Below are positions 8,296 through 17,473 of a stretch of 64,000 nt of DNA, one piece after another. Position numbers and translations under genes: made by a program. Source of the stretch: an uncultured Dysgonomonas sp. (GTDB lineage Bacteria; Bacteroidota; Bacteroidia; Bacteroidales; Dysgonomonadaceae); contig NZ_LT599032.1 of NCBI RefSeq assembly GCF_900079725.1, forward strand, positions 2,014,209-2,078,208. The letters are read 5' to 3'. Within the stretch, counting starts at the first letter, position 1. Each line of letters starts with the position of its first letter. The notes below the pieces were generated by a model. It saw only the letters and a list, made by a program, of their open reading frames with translations, searched no databases and was not told where the DNA came from.

Positions 8296-11200
8296 TATTA
8301 GTATTAGTATTTATGTTAGTTGATTCTGTCAGCTCAGACAAACTTCCACCTTTCCTTGTAGCCCTATACATTTCCTCCTGTATGCGTTGGCGGATATTCA
8401 TGTTCATAAGCTGTTTATGTGTACGCTTGTCATTTATTCTGTTAGACAAAAATATGAAAATTAAATCATTATCGGGGTCTATCCAGAAACAAGTTCCTGT
8501 GAATCCCGTATGGCCGTATACACTTGCCGGCGCGCTTGCCGATGTAGGACCGGATTTATTGGTTCGCATTTCCGGCTTATCAAAGCCCAATCCCCGGCGC
8601 GAAGTCGCACTTTTAGTCTTCGTGAAAAGCTGCCAGGTTTTTTCCGACAAATATTCCTCTCCGCCATATTCCCCTTTATTAAGCCACATCTGATATAATT
8701 TAGCCAGATCATTTGCATTGGAAAACAGCCCTGCATTTCCCGAAACACCACCCATAAAAGCAGCTCCCTCATCATGCACATATCCCTGAATTAACTGCTT
8801 ACGAAGAAAATCATCCTGTTCGGTAGGTACAATACGGCCTTTGTCGAATTTCTTGAGAGGGGTATAAGTCGATGTAACAGATCCCAATTTGCTAAAGAAA
8901 TTATCCTGTACAAAAGAATTCAAATCTTCCTTCGACACTTTTTCCACCACTTCTTTCAATAACATAAAATTGAGGCAGCTATACAAATAGGTTTTCCTCG
9001 GCCTTAACTTAGAACTAGCTATAGCCGCTATAATCGTATCGTTATAGGCCTCATTTATAAACAATCCGTCTGCCAGAGGGACAAAACCTGCTTTTTCTGT
9101 TGTGGATACTAAATTAGATTTATATTTATAATCTGTACGCGCCCATGTATTGGAATCGAATAACGCAGAATAAAGGCTCGTGCGGCTCCTGTTAAACAAC
9201 TTTCCGTCATAGCTCGATTTATCAATGGCATCCATATAGTACGGAATGAAAGATGTAAGACCTGTCTCATGCAACAACGCCTGACGAATGGTTATCTGTG
9301 ACTTATCCGTCCCCTTCAGCACAGGCACATAGGTGCTGATCGGCGTACTCAGTTTTATCTTCGATTCGTCATACAACTTCATAATAGCGGGCACTGTAGC
9401 AGTAGCCTTGGTCATAGATGCCAAATCGTAAATATCATCATTTGTCACTTTACGGTTTCCGTTATATTCGAACGAACCGAACGAACGGTTATATATCACG
9501 ATGCCGTCTTTGGCTATCAATACCTGACAACCGGGGTAGGCCTCTGCCTTTATTCCTTCCTGTACTATTGTATCTATTTTATTAAACCGTCCGGAAGAGA
9601 TTCCGGCTGCTTCTGGCATGTCATAACTCAACCTTGTCTTTTTTATATCGATACCTTTCCCTTCTTTAAACAGGCCTTTTACTGTTACAGGTATTTTACC
9701 ATTTACTCTATTGCCCCCAAATATCGCCTGGGCAGTATAATCCTGTGCCAGATCAGAGTTTTCATAAGCAAGGATAACTCCATCGGCAGCTTTGACAGAC
9801 GCAGCATAAGAAGACATACGATAGGGAACAATAAAGAATGCCATAATTGTCTCTTTTCCCTGGCCAACAGACTGAATCGCAGCATTCGAATTCCCCCTGT
9901 TATTATAAACAGACATGATAAGCGTAGTGAATGATGCTAATTTATCTTTCAGCTTTAATAACTCGTCACCATTGGCTACACTAAAACAAGTTACATCCGC
10001 GTATAGCTTCAATGTATTGTGAAAGGTATTATCCGCCCGTTCTCCAATAGAAATAGCGGCAATCTTTCGCTTATCCAGTTCTTTTAGAGGGATGATCTTC
10101 TGATCATCTTTCAATAACGTAACAGCACTCTTGTGCAACTCCCTGTTGATCCATTCGCCATGGGATGTATTCAGATGTTGTAACAGTCCGTTTGTATCTA
10201 TAGGCTTGATATCTTTCACACCCAGAATATATTTATAGGCCAGAACCTTTTTACACTTGACTGCTATTAATTCCTCACTGAGAATTTTATCTTCCACGGC
10301 TTTTTTTACAGACTCATAATCTTTTACAGGGTTCAGCGGCCCTACTAATATATCATTTCCTGCCTGCAATGCCCTTACACAGTAATTTTCTTCGCCGGAA
10401 ACCCCTTTCATCTGTAGCCCGTCGGTAAATATTAGTCCGGAAAAACCGAGTTCATCCTGAAGCAGGCCGGTAACTATCGATTCCGACAAAGAACTCGGCT
10501 GTTTTTTATCGTCCAAAGCCGGAATATTCAGGTGGGCAATCATCATTCCCGAAAGGCCGTTTTGTATATACTCCCTGAACGGCTTAAATTCTACATCTTC
10601 CAGTCGATCTTTGTCATGCGCTATCAATGGTAGCACTTTATGAGAATCGGTGGAGGTATCACCATGTCCCGGAAAATGTTTCGCTACAGCCATCACTCCT
10701 CCGGCCTCTAATCCTTTAGCGTACATTACTCCCAGCCTGGACACATTATCAGGTTCTTCGCCGAATGAACGATTACCTATAACCGGATTTGCCGGATTAC
10801 TGTTCACATCCAATGCAGGGGCGAAATTCACATGGATTCCCATCAGTTTACACTGGCGGGCAACTTCCAGCCCGTAATAATAAAGCAGGGAATCGTTTTG
10901 TATGGCACCCAGCATCATATTCCGTGGGAAACGGATCGTATTGGATAAGCGCATGGATAACCCCCATTCTCCGTCGAGAGAAATCATAAGGGGAACTTTT
11001 GCGCTACCTTGTGCTTGATTGGTCAGTTCCGCCTGATCGACAGGAGTACCTTTCGAAAAGAGGATACCTCCTACATGCTGATCGTTGACCAATGAGAGCA
11101 TCCTTCTTTTGTTAGCATCTGTATTATCGCCTGCTACGACAGGCATAAACAATTGCCCTATACGTTCTTCCGGCGACATTTGATTATATACCGAGTCGAC

Positions 11201-11332
11201 CCATCTGCTCATCTTTACAGAGTCCGCTGTTTTGTAGAGTGTCGGGGTCTTTTTTTTATTTTCGGTGACTGGTCCGAATGAGCAAAAAACTGTAAATGAT
11301 ACAGCCAGTGCTGTTATATATCTGATATTCAT
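8258..11332 (-). CDS. GH3 beta-N-acetylglucosaminidase / beta-lactamase-like serine hydrolase fusion
   Basis: A 1024-residue exported protein with two catalytic modules. Residues about 40-400 form a NagZ-type GH3 domain: KHFPGHGDTSTDSH (218-231) holds the Asp229/His231 acid-base pair, and Asp304 in FTDGLQMKG is the expected nucleophile. A GH3 C-terminal-like region follows to about 555. Residues about 575-985 are a class C beta-lactamase/esterase-like domain with the SxxK motif S639-M-T-K642, a YSCLN motif and HTGFTG in place of KTG. NagZ enzymes remove GlcNAc from muropeptides, and the second domain may be a DD-peptidase or esterase. It leads the operon; the C-terminus is an unusual Asn/Thr/Asp-rich tail encoded where the next gene overlaps. 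Confidence 0.88.
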   Translation of the reverse strand: MNIRYITALAVSFTVFCSFGPVTENKKKTPTLYKTADSVKMSRWVDSVYNQMSPEERIGQLFMPVVAGDNTDANKRRMLSLVNDQHVGGILFSKGTPVDQAELTNQAQGSAKVPLMISLDGEWGLSMRLSNTIRFPRNMMLGAIQNDSLLYYYGLEVARQCKLMGIHVNFAPALDVNSNPANPVIGNRSFGEEPDNVSRLGVMYAKGLEAGGVMAVAKHFPGHGDTSTDSHKVLPLIAHDKDRLEDVEFKPFREYIQNGLSGMMIAHLNIPALDDKKQPSSLSESIVTGLLQDELGFSGLIFTDGLQMKGVSGEENYCVRALQAGNDILVGPLNPVKDYESVKKAVEDKILSEELIAVKCKKVLAYKYILGVKDIKPIDTNGLLQHLNTSHGEWINRELHKSAVTLLKDDQKIIPLKELDKRKIAAISIGERADNTFHNTLKLYADVTCFSVANGDELLKLKDKLASFTTLIMSVYNNRGNSNAAIQSVGQGKETIMAFFIVPYRMSSYAASVKAADGVILAYENSDLAQDYTAQAIFGGNRVNGKIPVTVKGLFKEGKGIDIKKTRLSYDMPEAAGISSGRFNKIDTIVQEGIKAEAYPGCQVLIAKDGIVIYNRSFGSFEYNGNRKVTNDDIYDLASMTKATATVPAIMKLYDESKIKLSTPISTYVPVLKGTDKSQITIRQALLHETGLTSFIPYYMDAIDKSSYDGKLFNRSRTSLYSALFDSNTWARTDYKYKSNLVSTTEKAGFVPLADGLFINEAYNDTIIAAIASSKLRPRKTYLYSCLNFMLLKEVVEKVSKEDLNSFVQDNFFSKLGSVTSTYTPLKKFDKGRIVPTEQDDFLRKQLIQGYVHDEGAAFMGGVSGNAGLFSNANDLAKLYQMWLNKGEYGGEEYLSEKTWQLFTKTKSATSRRGLGFDKPEMRTNKSGPTSASAPASVYGHTGFTGTCFWIDPDNDLIFIFLSNRINDKRTHKQLMNMNIRQRIQEEMYRATRKGGSLSELTESTNINTNTNIDTDDDDQTDAE

Positions 11333-11379
11333 TCTATTTATTGTCTAAGGATATTGTGCAGTTGTCTGCTACCTATATA

Positions 11380-11387
11380 CAAAAATA
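11380..11387 (-). promoter_or_regulatory. Possible -7 element of the cell-wall operon
   Basis: The minus strand reads TATTTTTG, a match to TAnnTTTG, 47 bases before the ATG of the GH3 fusion gene. No TTTG is present at the matching -33 distance, so this is a weak prediction. Confidence 0.35.
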
Positions 11388-11734
11388 TAACGAATATGTT
11401 TTATGGAAAGATTTAACCCCATTAATTAAACATAGATTAACAAGTAGAATATTACCCGGCAACGATTGACAAAGAAAAATTCTAAATCCACATTCAACAG
11501 AAAAAAAGTAACAAAGGTTACACATGTATCAGTGAACAGTCAGCAGTTAATAATGTTGCGCTTGGTTATACTGAAGTGAGATTCATAACTCATTATCTTA
11601 TTTATATTTATTAACTATATTTCGTTAAAACCTGACACATCTGACAGTTTTCCCACTGTCTTTACCTTATTTATTTCACATTAATTAACCATGTCTGATT
11701 AAAAAGTAACAAAGGTAACAGGTTTTGCATTCTT

Positions 11735-11825
11735 CTGTAGGGGCGAATTGAAAATCGGCGGAGCCAAATATTTTCCGCCCGCAGACCTTTTTCTATTTCG
11801 GGCGGAAAATATTCCGTCCCTACAG
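11735..11825. repeat. REP-like nested palindrome
   Basis: An inner perfect inverted repeat of 15 bases, AATATTTTCCGCCCG (11767-11781) and CGGGCGGAAAATATT (11799-11813), sits inside an outer one, CTGTAGGGGCG (11735-11745) and CGTCCCTACAG (11815-11825), with one mismatch. The arrangement and the locally GC-rich arms in an AT-rich spacer resemble REP or MITE-type elements. No transposase gene is adjacent. Confidence 0.55.
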
Positions 11826-12049
11826 CTTTTCCAAAAGGTAACAACCGACAGTCACAGGAGCGTAGCGTATGTAAAGGTTACACTATTTCACTCATTTGCT
11901 AATATGCTAATTTACAAATTTGCTAATTAATTATTTCAAAGAACTATCAGTTGACAGCGAATGGCTAACAGCTTACTATATAGATAAACTTCTTCCAAAA
12001 AAACAAAATCCCGTTTATCCTGATGCATGACTGATTACTAAAAAAATCC

Positions 12050-12057
12050 TATCTTTG
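12050..12057 (+). promoter_or_regulatory. hisS -7 promoter element
   Basis: TATCTTTG matches the Bacteroidetes -7 consensus exactly. Transcription from it would begin near 12063. This decides against the TTG codon at 12055 as the hisS start because that codon lies inside the promoter element. No good -33 TTTG was found. Confidence 0.5.
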
Positions 12058-12093
12058 CAGCTTAATAATATAATGCATATCAACAGTAAAACT

Positions 12094-13458
12094 ATGTCAC
12101 AACCTTCTATCCCGAAAGGAACAAGAGATTTTTCGCCGGAAGAAATGGCGAAACGCAACTATATTTTTAATACTATCCGCGAAGTGTTTAAACTGTATGG
12201 TTTCCGTCAGATAGAAACTCCTGCCATGGAGAACCTGTCTACATTGCTAGGTAAATATGGGGAAGAAGGCGACAAACTACTGTTTAAGATCCTCAACTCA
12301 GGCGATTTCCTGAAAGATATTTCTGATGAAGAACTGTCGGAAAGAAATGTAAACCGTCTTGCAACCAAGCTGAGCGAGAAAGGGCTTCGTTACGATCTCA
12401 CAGTGCCCTTTGCCCGCTATGTGGTTATGCACAGAAACGAGATAACTTTTCCTTTCAGACGTTACCAGATACAACCTGTATGGCGTGCCGACCGGCCCCA
12501 AAAAGGACGTTATCGCGAGTTTTTCCAGTGCGATGCCGATATTATCGGTTCAGATTCGCTTATCAATGAAGTGGAACTGATACAGATCATAGATGAAGTA
12601 TTCAACCGCTTTGGTATCAGGGTATGCATAAAGTTGAACAACCGCAAAATACTATCGGGCATAGCCGAAATTATAGGTGAGTCGGATAAAATTACAGACA
12701 TTACGGTTGCCATAGATAAACTGGACAAAATCGGGCTGGAAAAGGTAAATGAAGAACTGGCTTCGAAAGGCATTCCTCTGAAAGCCATTGAACAGCTTCA
12801 GCCGATTATCTTGCTACAGGGTAGTAATGAAGAAAAACTGGACACACTAAAAACAGTACTTAAAGACTCTGATACAGGAATAAAGGGTGTTGAAGAGCTA
12901 GGCTTTATTCTAGACAGGCTAAAAATTATAGGCATCCGTTCCGAACTGGACTTGGATTTAACCCTTGCCCGCGGATTAAACTATTATACAGGAGCGATTA
13001 TTGAAGTAAAAGCACTGGATGTACAAATGGGAAGCATAACAGGCGGAGGGCGTTACGATAATCTGACCGGAATATTCGGATTACCCGGTGTATCCGGTGT
13101 AGGCTTCTCTTTCGGAGCAGATCGTATCTTCGATGTATTGAACCAATTGGATTTGTATCCGAAAGATTCGATTCAGAATACGCAGGTACTGTTTGTTAAC
13201 TTCGGAGAAAAGGAGGAAACATATATATTACCTATAATCACCAAAATGCGTCAGGCAAATATATCCACCGAAATTTATCCGGAACAGTCAAAAATGAAAA
13301 AACAAATGTCATATGCCGATTCCAATAAGATTCCTTATGTTGCCATTATTGGGGAAAACGAAATGAACGAAGGTAAAATAATGCTCAAAAATATGGCGAC
13401 CGGAGAGCAAAATTTATTGAGCCTAGAGGAATGTATATTAAGTATATCCCGGATATAA
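12094..13458 (+). CDS. hisS: Histidyl-tRNA synthetase
   Basis: This class II synthetase charges tRNA-His with histidine. From the chosen ATG it has 454 residues. Visible motifs include motif 1 ([12 protein letters not shown]), motif 2 ([20 protein letters not shown] with the following [11 protein letters not shown]), the histidine-specific loop [14 protein letters not shown] and motif 3 (GGGRYDNL and [11 protein letters not shown]), followed by a C-terminal anticodon-binding domain from about residue 365. The ATG at 12094 gives [17 protein letters not shown], matching the family N-terminus; an upstream TTG at 12055 falls in the promoter, and the ATG at 12073 would leave almost no leader. It is monocistronic and ends before a clear terminator. 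Confidence 0.96.
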   Translation: MSQPSIPKGTRDFSPEEMAKRNYIFNTIREVFKLYGFRQIETPAMENLSTLLGKYGEEGDKLLFKILNSGDFLKDISDEELSERNVNRLATKLSEKGLRYDLTVPFARYVVMHRNEITFPFRRYQIQPVWRADRPQKGRYREFFQCDADIIGSDSLINEVELIQIIDEVFNRFGIRVCIKLNNRKILSGIAEIIGESDKITDITVAIDKLDKIGLEKVNEELASKGIPLKAIEQLQPIILLQGSNEEKLDTLKTVLKDSDTGIKGVEELGFILDRLKIIGIRSELDLDLTLARGLNYYTGAIIEVKALDVQMGSITGGGRYDNLTGIFGLPGVSGVGFSFGADRIFDVLNQLDLYPKDSIQNTQVLFVNFGEKEETYILPIITKMRQANISTEIYPEQSKMKKQMSYADSNKIPYVAIIGENEMNEGKIMLKNMATGEQNLLSLEECILSISRI

Positions 13459-13494
13459 GGAAAAGCTGACAATAAAATTATACGATTTAGATAG

Positions 13495-13533
13495 TCATCC
13501 GTATTCTTAAATTAAGAATGCGGATGATTTTGT
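13495..13533 (+). terminator. hisS terminator
   Basis: TCATCCGTATTCTTA (13495-13509) pairs with TAAGAATGCGGATGA (13513-13527), a 15-base stem with a single non-Watson-Crick position, a three-base loop and a following TTTTGTTT. It starts 37 bases after the hisS stop. Confidence 0.75.
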
Positions 13534-13769
13534 TTATCCAAGTATACATCTTTTACCAAGATAAAAAATTCAGTATCAAAACAAAGGGATAAAGGATAAC
13601 AGGCATCCTAGGACAAAACTCCCCAAAAGATTATATATCACTGACAACCAACAATCTGCCAATCTATGACATCACAAATAATATAAAAATTGCCTGAGAT
13701 CACTTCCCTTAGTCAGAACATTCCATATTTATCGATTGTTAAAGAGATAAATACGTTCAAATTACATAT
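13528..13769. other. Intergenic spacer before the AraC regulator
   Basis: Together with the hisS terminator this forms a gap of 311 bases. The rest is AT-rich. I see no reading frame of note, no RNA gene and no exact TAnnTTTG element before the regulator start at 13770. Confidence 0.4.
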
Positions 13770-14633
13770 ATGACTATACCAACTCCTAATATAGAAAAAG
13801 CCTTGACCGAATATGAGAATTCTCAACAGAACTATATTTTACCTTTAGAAAAAGATGATTCATTTAAGGTACATTATATAGATAATGACAAAGAATTTAC
13901 AATAGGTATACCTGGCGAAAACAGCATCATCTTTGTGATGAAAGGCAAAATACTCGTTCAGAAAGACATTTCTGAGCATAAGTTATTCGATGATAATAGT
14001 ATGTTTTTTATATCTAAGGTATTCGGTCCATATAAAAGTATTACTAAAGAAAGTACCATATATATAGAATTAAAGTCTGATAACCTTCTCCCGTTTATCG
14101 ATCAGGTTTTGCTGAATCAGATCGTGTCACTATACGCCCCAGACCCGATAGAGCTCAATAAATTACTCATAAAAAAAACTTTACGCTATTTCTTGTCGGG
14201 AATTATCTATTACAGACGAAATAAGATATTTTCAAAATATGTATATGACATCAAGAAAAAAGAGTTTGTCTTCCTGATGCGTACATTATATGACAAACAG
14301 ACTCTTGCGGCTTTCTTCTCCCCGGTACTACTTAGCCAAAATCATTTCAGGATAGGTGTGCTAACTAATTACACACATAACAGTACGGTGAAAAGCCTGG
14401 CTAAGAACTGCTTTATGACCACCAAAACCTTTACGAGAAAATTTAAGTCTGAATTCGGGACTACTCCTCATAAATGGATTGTGCTTCAGAAAGTGAAAGG
14501 ACTGGAATATTACCTGGCCCATCAAACCGTGTCGATAGACAAAGTCCTGTCTGAATTCCATTTCTCCAACATGGCCGAACTTCTCCAGTTCTGCGACAAA
14601 CACAACCTAAAGACTAAATTATTAAGCAAATAG
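13770..14633 (+). CDS. AraC family transcriptional regulator
   Basis: A 287-residue cytoplasmic DNA-binding protein. The N-terminal part (about 1-110) looks like a cupin-type sensing domain, and the C-terminal ~95 residues form the double helix-turn-helix of the AraC family: SLAKNCFMTTKTFTRKFKSE covers the first HTH, and GTTPHKWIVLQKVKGLEYYL leads into the second (SIDKVLSEFHFSNMAELLQF). The second HTH is degenerate relative to the usual GF.d.syFsR pattern. It lies 269 bases upstream of a fimbrillin gene on the same strand, and the interval holds tandem 12-base repeats, so it probably activates that gene. The inducer is unknown. Confidence 0.82.
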   Translation: MTIPTPNIEKALTEYENSQQNYILPLEKDDSFKVHYIDNDKEFTIGIPGENSIIFVMKGKILVQKDISEHKLFDDNSMFFISKVFGPYKSITKESTIYIELKSDNLLPFIDQVLLNQIVSLYAPDPIELNKLLIKKTLRYFLSGIIYYRRNKIFSKYVYDIKKKEFVFLMRTLYDKQTLAAFFSPVLLSQNHFRIGVLTNYTHNSTVKSLAKNCFMTTKTFTRKFKSEFGTTPHKWIVLQKVKGLEYYLAHQTVSIDKVLSEFHFSNMAELLQFCDKHNLKTKLLSK

Positions 14634-14643
14634 AGATTTTATC

Positions 14644-14676
14644 TTTGTCCCTTTTAATAGATATTTTGTCCCTTTT
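14644..14676 (+). promoter_or_regulatory. Tandem direct repeats, putative AraC-type operator
   Basis: TTTGTCCCTTTT occurs at 14644-14655 and again exactly at 14665-14676. The 21-base period is two helical turns, as expected for two AraC-family subunits binding one DNA face. The pair lies just upstream of the predicted fimbrillin -7 element, where a -33 box is missing. TATCTTTG at 14640-14647 overlaps the first copy and could alternatively be a promoter element. Confidence 0.5.
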
Positions 14677-14701
14677 TCTTATTATGGGGCATAAATATTC
14701 G

Positions 14702-14722
14702 CATTACTTTTGTGCCGTAATG
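14702..14722 (+). promoter_or_regulatory. Fimbrillin promoter -7 element with inverted repeat
   Basis: TACTTTTG (14705-14712) fits TAnnTTTG. It lies within a small perfect inverted repeat CATTAC (14702-14707) and GTAATG (14717-14722). Transcription would start near 14718, leaving a leader of about 185 bases. No TTTG is found at -33, which suggests dependence on an activator. Confidence 0.45.
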
Positions 14723-14902
14723 TAAATGTAAGCGTATTGATTTTTGCGGACAAACTGTAACCCTCTTTACAAATCATAAAAGAGAATATTTTCCGAATCC
14801 GTTTAAAAAGGAACAGAGAAGAACCGGCCATTCATCTCAGGAAATTCATTGTCTCAAAACTCACAAGGAAAATCAAAAAAGTATCTATTAAACCTATTAA
14901 AA

Positions 14903-16039
14903 ATGAATTCAAAAAAACTATTTCTATTTGCAATTATTATTGCACTTTTCACTGTGTCATGCGATAAAATAGAAGAAAGCGATGCACCTGTTGTAGTAGC
15001 AGGCCAAAAAGCTAGCATAAGTTTACAAATTTCAGGAACATCACAAACTAAGGCCTCAGGCAATCCTACTCAAGAAGATAAAGTACTCAAACTAGATGCA
15101 TTTGTTTTTAATGCTGACGGTACACTAGAAGCTATAAAAAGCCTTACAAGCCAAAACAACAGTATAACTAAACTGGACAACATCGCTGTAACCAGCGGGG
15201 CTAAAAAAGTATTCGTTCTGGCAAACTATGCAGGAGATGTATCAGCAATAAAGACTCTTACTGAGTTGCAAAAAATCACATCGGATCTCAAAAATGAAAA
15301 AGAAAACGGACAACTGACAATGTCGACAGATATGATCGAAATCTCTGTTCTTCCGGGCAAGAATTATCTAGGCTACTCTACAAGTCCGTCCGATGGTACT
15401 TCTCTGGAGCCTCACACTTTCGTTCTTAGCAGATTAGCAGCAAGAGTAAAAATAGAAGATATGCAATGGCAAAGCTCTGAATATACATTTGAGGAACCAA
15501 CAGCTTTCATCCTGAATGCAGTGCGAAACTATAATGTTAGCAGTCCTTCATTATCTTCTCTACCTGTTGATTATTACCAGGGATTTTCCGGAAATGGAGA
15601 TTTGTATCCTTCAACAAGCACAATATTGTCTGGCGCAGAGAACTTCTTAACTTCTCCTGCATCTAACAATAACACATACTTCTATCTTTATGAGAATCAA
15701 CCTGTGGATGGCAAGATATACCCTACAATGATCGTATTGAGAGCTAGAGTTAAACAAAGCAACAAATACATCAGTAATGTACCTGGACGTGTCGATGCTA
15801 ACGGCTACACATACTTCCCTGTAATTATAAACTTGGAAGGAACTAACTCTTCTGTATCAGGTGGAGGTTCTAACAGTCACCAATATGTAAAACGAAACAA
15901 TACATATAACATCAAGACTGTTGTAAAAGGTTTAGGAACAAGTAATCCTTTCAGCTCTGAAGCTCCGTCATCATTGAATGTACAGATTACAGTTGCACCC
16001 TGGGCTTTAACTATTTCACAAACCAGAATATTCGAATAA
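14903..16039 (+). CDS. Fimbrillin family (FimA/Mfa1-like) lipoprotein
   Basis: This is a major-subunit-type fimbrial protein of 378 residues. Its signal peptide ends in a lipobox with Cys21 (FTVSCDK), so it is lipidated and exported. The N-terminal domain shows the fimbrillin pattern: SISLQISGTSQTKAS, LDAFVFNADGTLEAI and KKVFVLANYAG. The segment LSRLAARVKI resembles the arginine site at which fimbrillins are cleaved before donor-strand polymerisation. The start at 14903 gives a proper lipoprotein signal; the longer frame from 14849 would add 18 unsuitable residues. No anchor or tip subunit genes follow; the next gene is convergent. It is probably controlled by the AraC regulator just upstream. 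Confidence 0.85.
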   Translation: MNSKKLFLFAIIIALFTVSCDKIEESDAPVVVAGQKASISLQISGTSQTKASGNPTQEDKVLKLDAFVFNADGTLEAIKSLTSQNNSITKLDNIAVTSGAKKVFVLANYAGDVSAIKTLTELQKITSDLKNEKENGQLTMSTDMIEISVLPGKNYLGYSTSPSDGTSLEPHTFVLSRLAARVKIEDMQWQSSEYTFEEPTAFILNAVRNYNVSSPSLSSLPVDYYQGFSGNGDLYPSTSTILSGAENFLTSPASNNNTYFYLYENQPVDGKIYPTMIVLRARVKQSNKYISNVPGRVDANGYTYFPVIINLEGTNSSVSGGGSNSHQYVKRNNTYNIKTVVKGLGTSNPFSSEAPSSLNVQITVAPWALTISQTRIFE

Positions 16040-16058
16040 GATCTCTTTTAATATAAGC

Positions 16059-16096
16059 AAGAGGCTCAATACATCGTTGTATTGAGCCTCTTTTTT
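16059..16096 (+). terminator. Strong intrinsic terminator after the fimbrillin gene
   Basis: AAGAGGCTCAATACA (16059-16073) and TGTATTGAGCCTCTT (16078-16092) form a perfect 15-base stem with a TCGT loop, followed by a T run. It may also stop minus-strand transcripts of the convergent permease operon, though the T tract on that side is poor. Confidence 0.88.
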
Positions 16097-16150
16097 ATAG
16101 CTTAACTCACAATGTTACAGCCTGGTAATATTATTATGAAGGATTCCCGA

Positions 16151-17458
16151 TTATATTTTATTCGAGTATTTTTTAGAATTAAAAAAATAAGTTATCAATC
16201 CCAATATAACATTCATCAATCCGGCTAAACTCTCATAAGTATTATTAAGGAAAGCAAATATAATCATCCAGATAGCCACTATTGCAAATATAATTTGGAA
16301 AAACGGAAAAAACGGGCTCTTATAACCTTCAATAATCTTTCCCCTATTCCGATATCTTAAAATAAATACTCCCACAATAACCAATAAAGAAGAAAAGGTC
16401 AACAAAATGCCACAGTAAATCATTATCTGATTAAATGTTCCGGTAATAATTAATATAGAACTAATAGCGAACTGCAACCATAACGCTTTTACAGGAATTC
16501 CTTTTGAGTTATTTTTAAAATACCGCCATAGATGATGTCTTTCTGATATACTTGCTGTAACTCTGGGCCCAACCCATACCATAGCACTAATACCGGAAAT
16601 AAGCAATAGTGAAATTCCCGTGCTGAACATTTTCGCAAATCCGGGTCCTAGCATATATTCACTGGCAATAGTTCCAATATTCAATTTACCCACTAATTCC
16701 GATAAGGGTACATGACTAAGGAAAGTAATCTGTAGTAACGTATATAAGATTGTAACAATCAAAGTTCCTCCAATCAATGCAATAGGTAGAGATCTCTGAG
16801 GGTTTTTAAATTCTTCAGTTATATATGCAGCAGCATTCCATCCTGAATAAGAATAAGTAACATATATAAATGAAACAGCAAATGTCGCAGATGTAATTTC
16901 ATTCACATACGGCGATTCAAAACTAATCGCACTATTAGGTTCGGTTGGGACTATTACTCCTACCAGTATAATAACCAGAATCAGAAATACCTTAAAAAAA
17001 GTAGTTATATTCTGAAACTTAGAACTTGAATTTAGATTACGACTATGTATTAATGTTATTATTGCAATGAGAGCAATACAGATTATTTGGGGATACCCGG
17101 TTTTGACAGGAAAATATTCAGTAAAAGCTAAAGCGGACAATGCTATGGGAGCAGCAAAACCTACAGTTAACGATATCCACCCGGACAAATATCCTATTAC
17201 AGGATGATATATGCCGGAAAGAAAAGTATACTCACCTCCCGATTTCTTAAAAAAAGTTCCAACCTCGGCATAACTAAATGCTCCACATAATGCCAATATG
17301 CCGCCAAGTATCCATAAGGTAATAATTGAGGCTGTATTTGTTATACTTTCGAGTTGAAACCCGAGACTTGTAAAGGCCCCGGTTCCAATCATATTCGCTA
17401 CAACTAGCGATATACCAGTGTAAGCACTGATCTTAGTTATCTTCTCTTTGTTCATCAA
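16151..17458 (-). CDS. APC family amino acid permease
   Basis: A 435-residue inner-membrane protein with about 12 transmembrane segments. The first helix carries the unwound glycine motif of the APC superfamily (SLVVANMIGTGAFTSLG), and the second segment has GGILALCGAFSYAEVG, typical of amino-acid transporters where the polar face meets the substrate. Substrate cannot be told from sequence. The gene begins 15 bases after the stop of the upstream lipoprotein gene and closes the six-gene operon led by a TonB-dependent receptor. In that context uptake of amino acids released by the operon's protease is the simplest reading. Confidence 0.85.
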   Translation of the reverse strand: MMNKEKITKISAYTGISLVVANMIGTGAFTSLGFQLESITNTASIITLWILGGILALCGAFSYAEVGTFFKKSGGEYTFLSGIYHPVIGYLSGWISLTVGFAAPIALSALAFTEYFPVKTGYPQIICIALIAIITLIHSRNLNSSSKFQNITTFFKVFLILVIILVGVIVPTEPNSAISFESPYVNEITSATFAVSFIYVTYSYSGWNAAAYITEEFKNPQRSLPIALIGGTLIVTILYTLLQITFLSHVPLSELVGKLNIGTIASEYMLGPGFAKMFSTGISLLLISGISAMVWVGPRVTASISERHHLWRYFKNNSKGIPVKALWLQFAISSILIITGTFNQIMIYCGILLTFSSLLVIVGVFILRYRNRGKIIEGYKSPFFPFFQIIFAIVAIWMIIFAFLNNTYESLAGLMNVILGLITYFFNSKKYSNKI

Positions 17459-17473
17459 AAATCAAACGTCTAT

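Larger units (their letters stand above)
11333..12049. other. Long non-coding interval between divergent operons
   Basis: About 0.7 kb without a convincing gene; a 60-codon plus-strand reading frame here lies across the REP-like palindrome and has no protein-like features. The stretch contains a near-repeated motif, AAAGTAACAAAGGTTAC around 11505-11521 and AAAGTAACAAAGGTAACA at 11703-11720, with shorter echoes near 11835 and 11871. There is also a small perfect stem GACAGT/ACTGTC near 11650 and the large palindrome at 11735-11825. No tRNA or known RNA motif was seen. Confidence 0.5.

Noticed and set aside
11748-11930. 60-codon plus-strand ORF in the spacer before hisS
   Set aside because: It runs through the REP-like palindrome and has repeat-derived composition.
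12055-12093. N-terminal extension of hisS from a TTG codon
   Set aside because: The TTG lies inside the TATCTTTG promoter element, and the added residues do not match the family N-terminus.
13459-13769. Possible tRNA or small RNA after hisS
   Set aside because: No TpsiC-arm sequence or cloverleaf is present; the only structure is the terminator hairpin.
14849-14902. Longer start for the fimbrillin gene
   Set aside because: The extra 18 residues would precede a complete lipoprotein signal peptide and spoil it.
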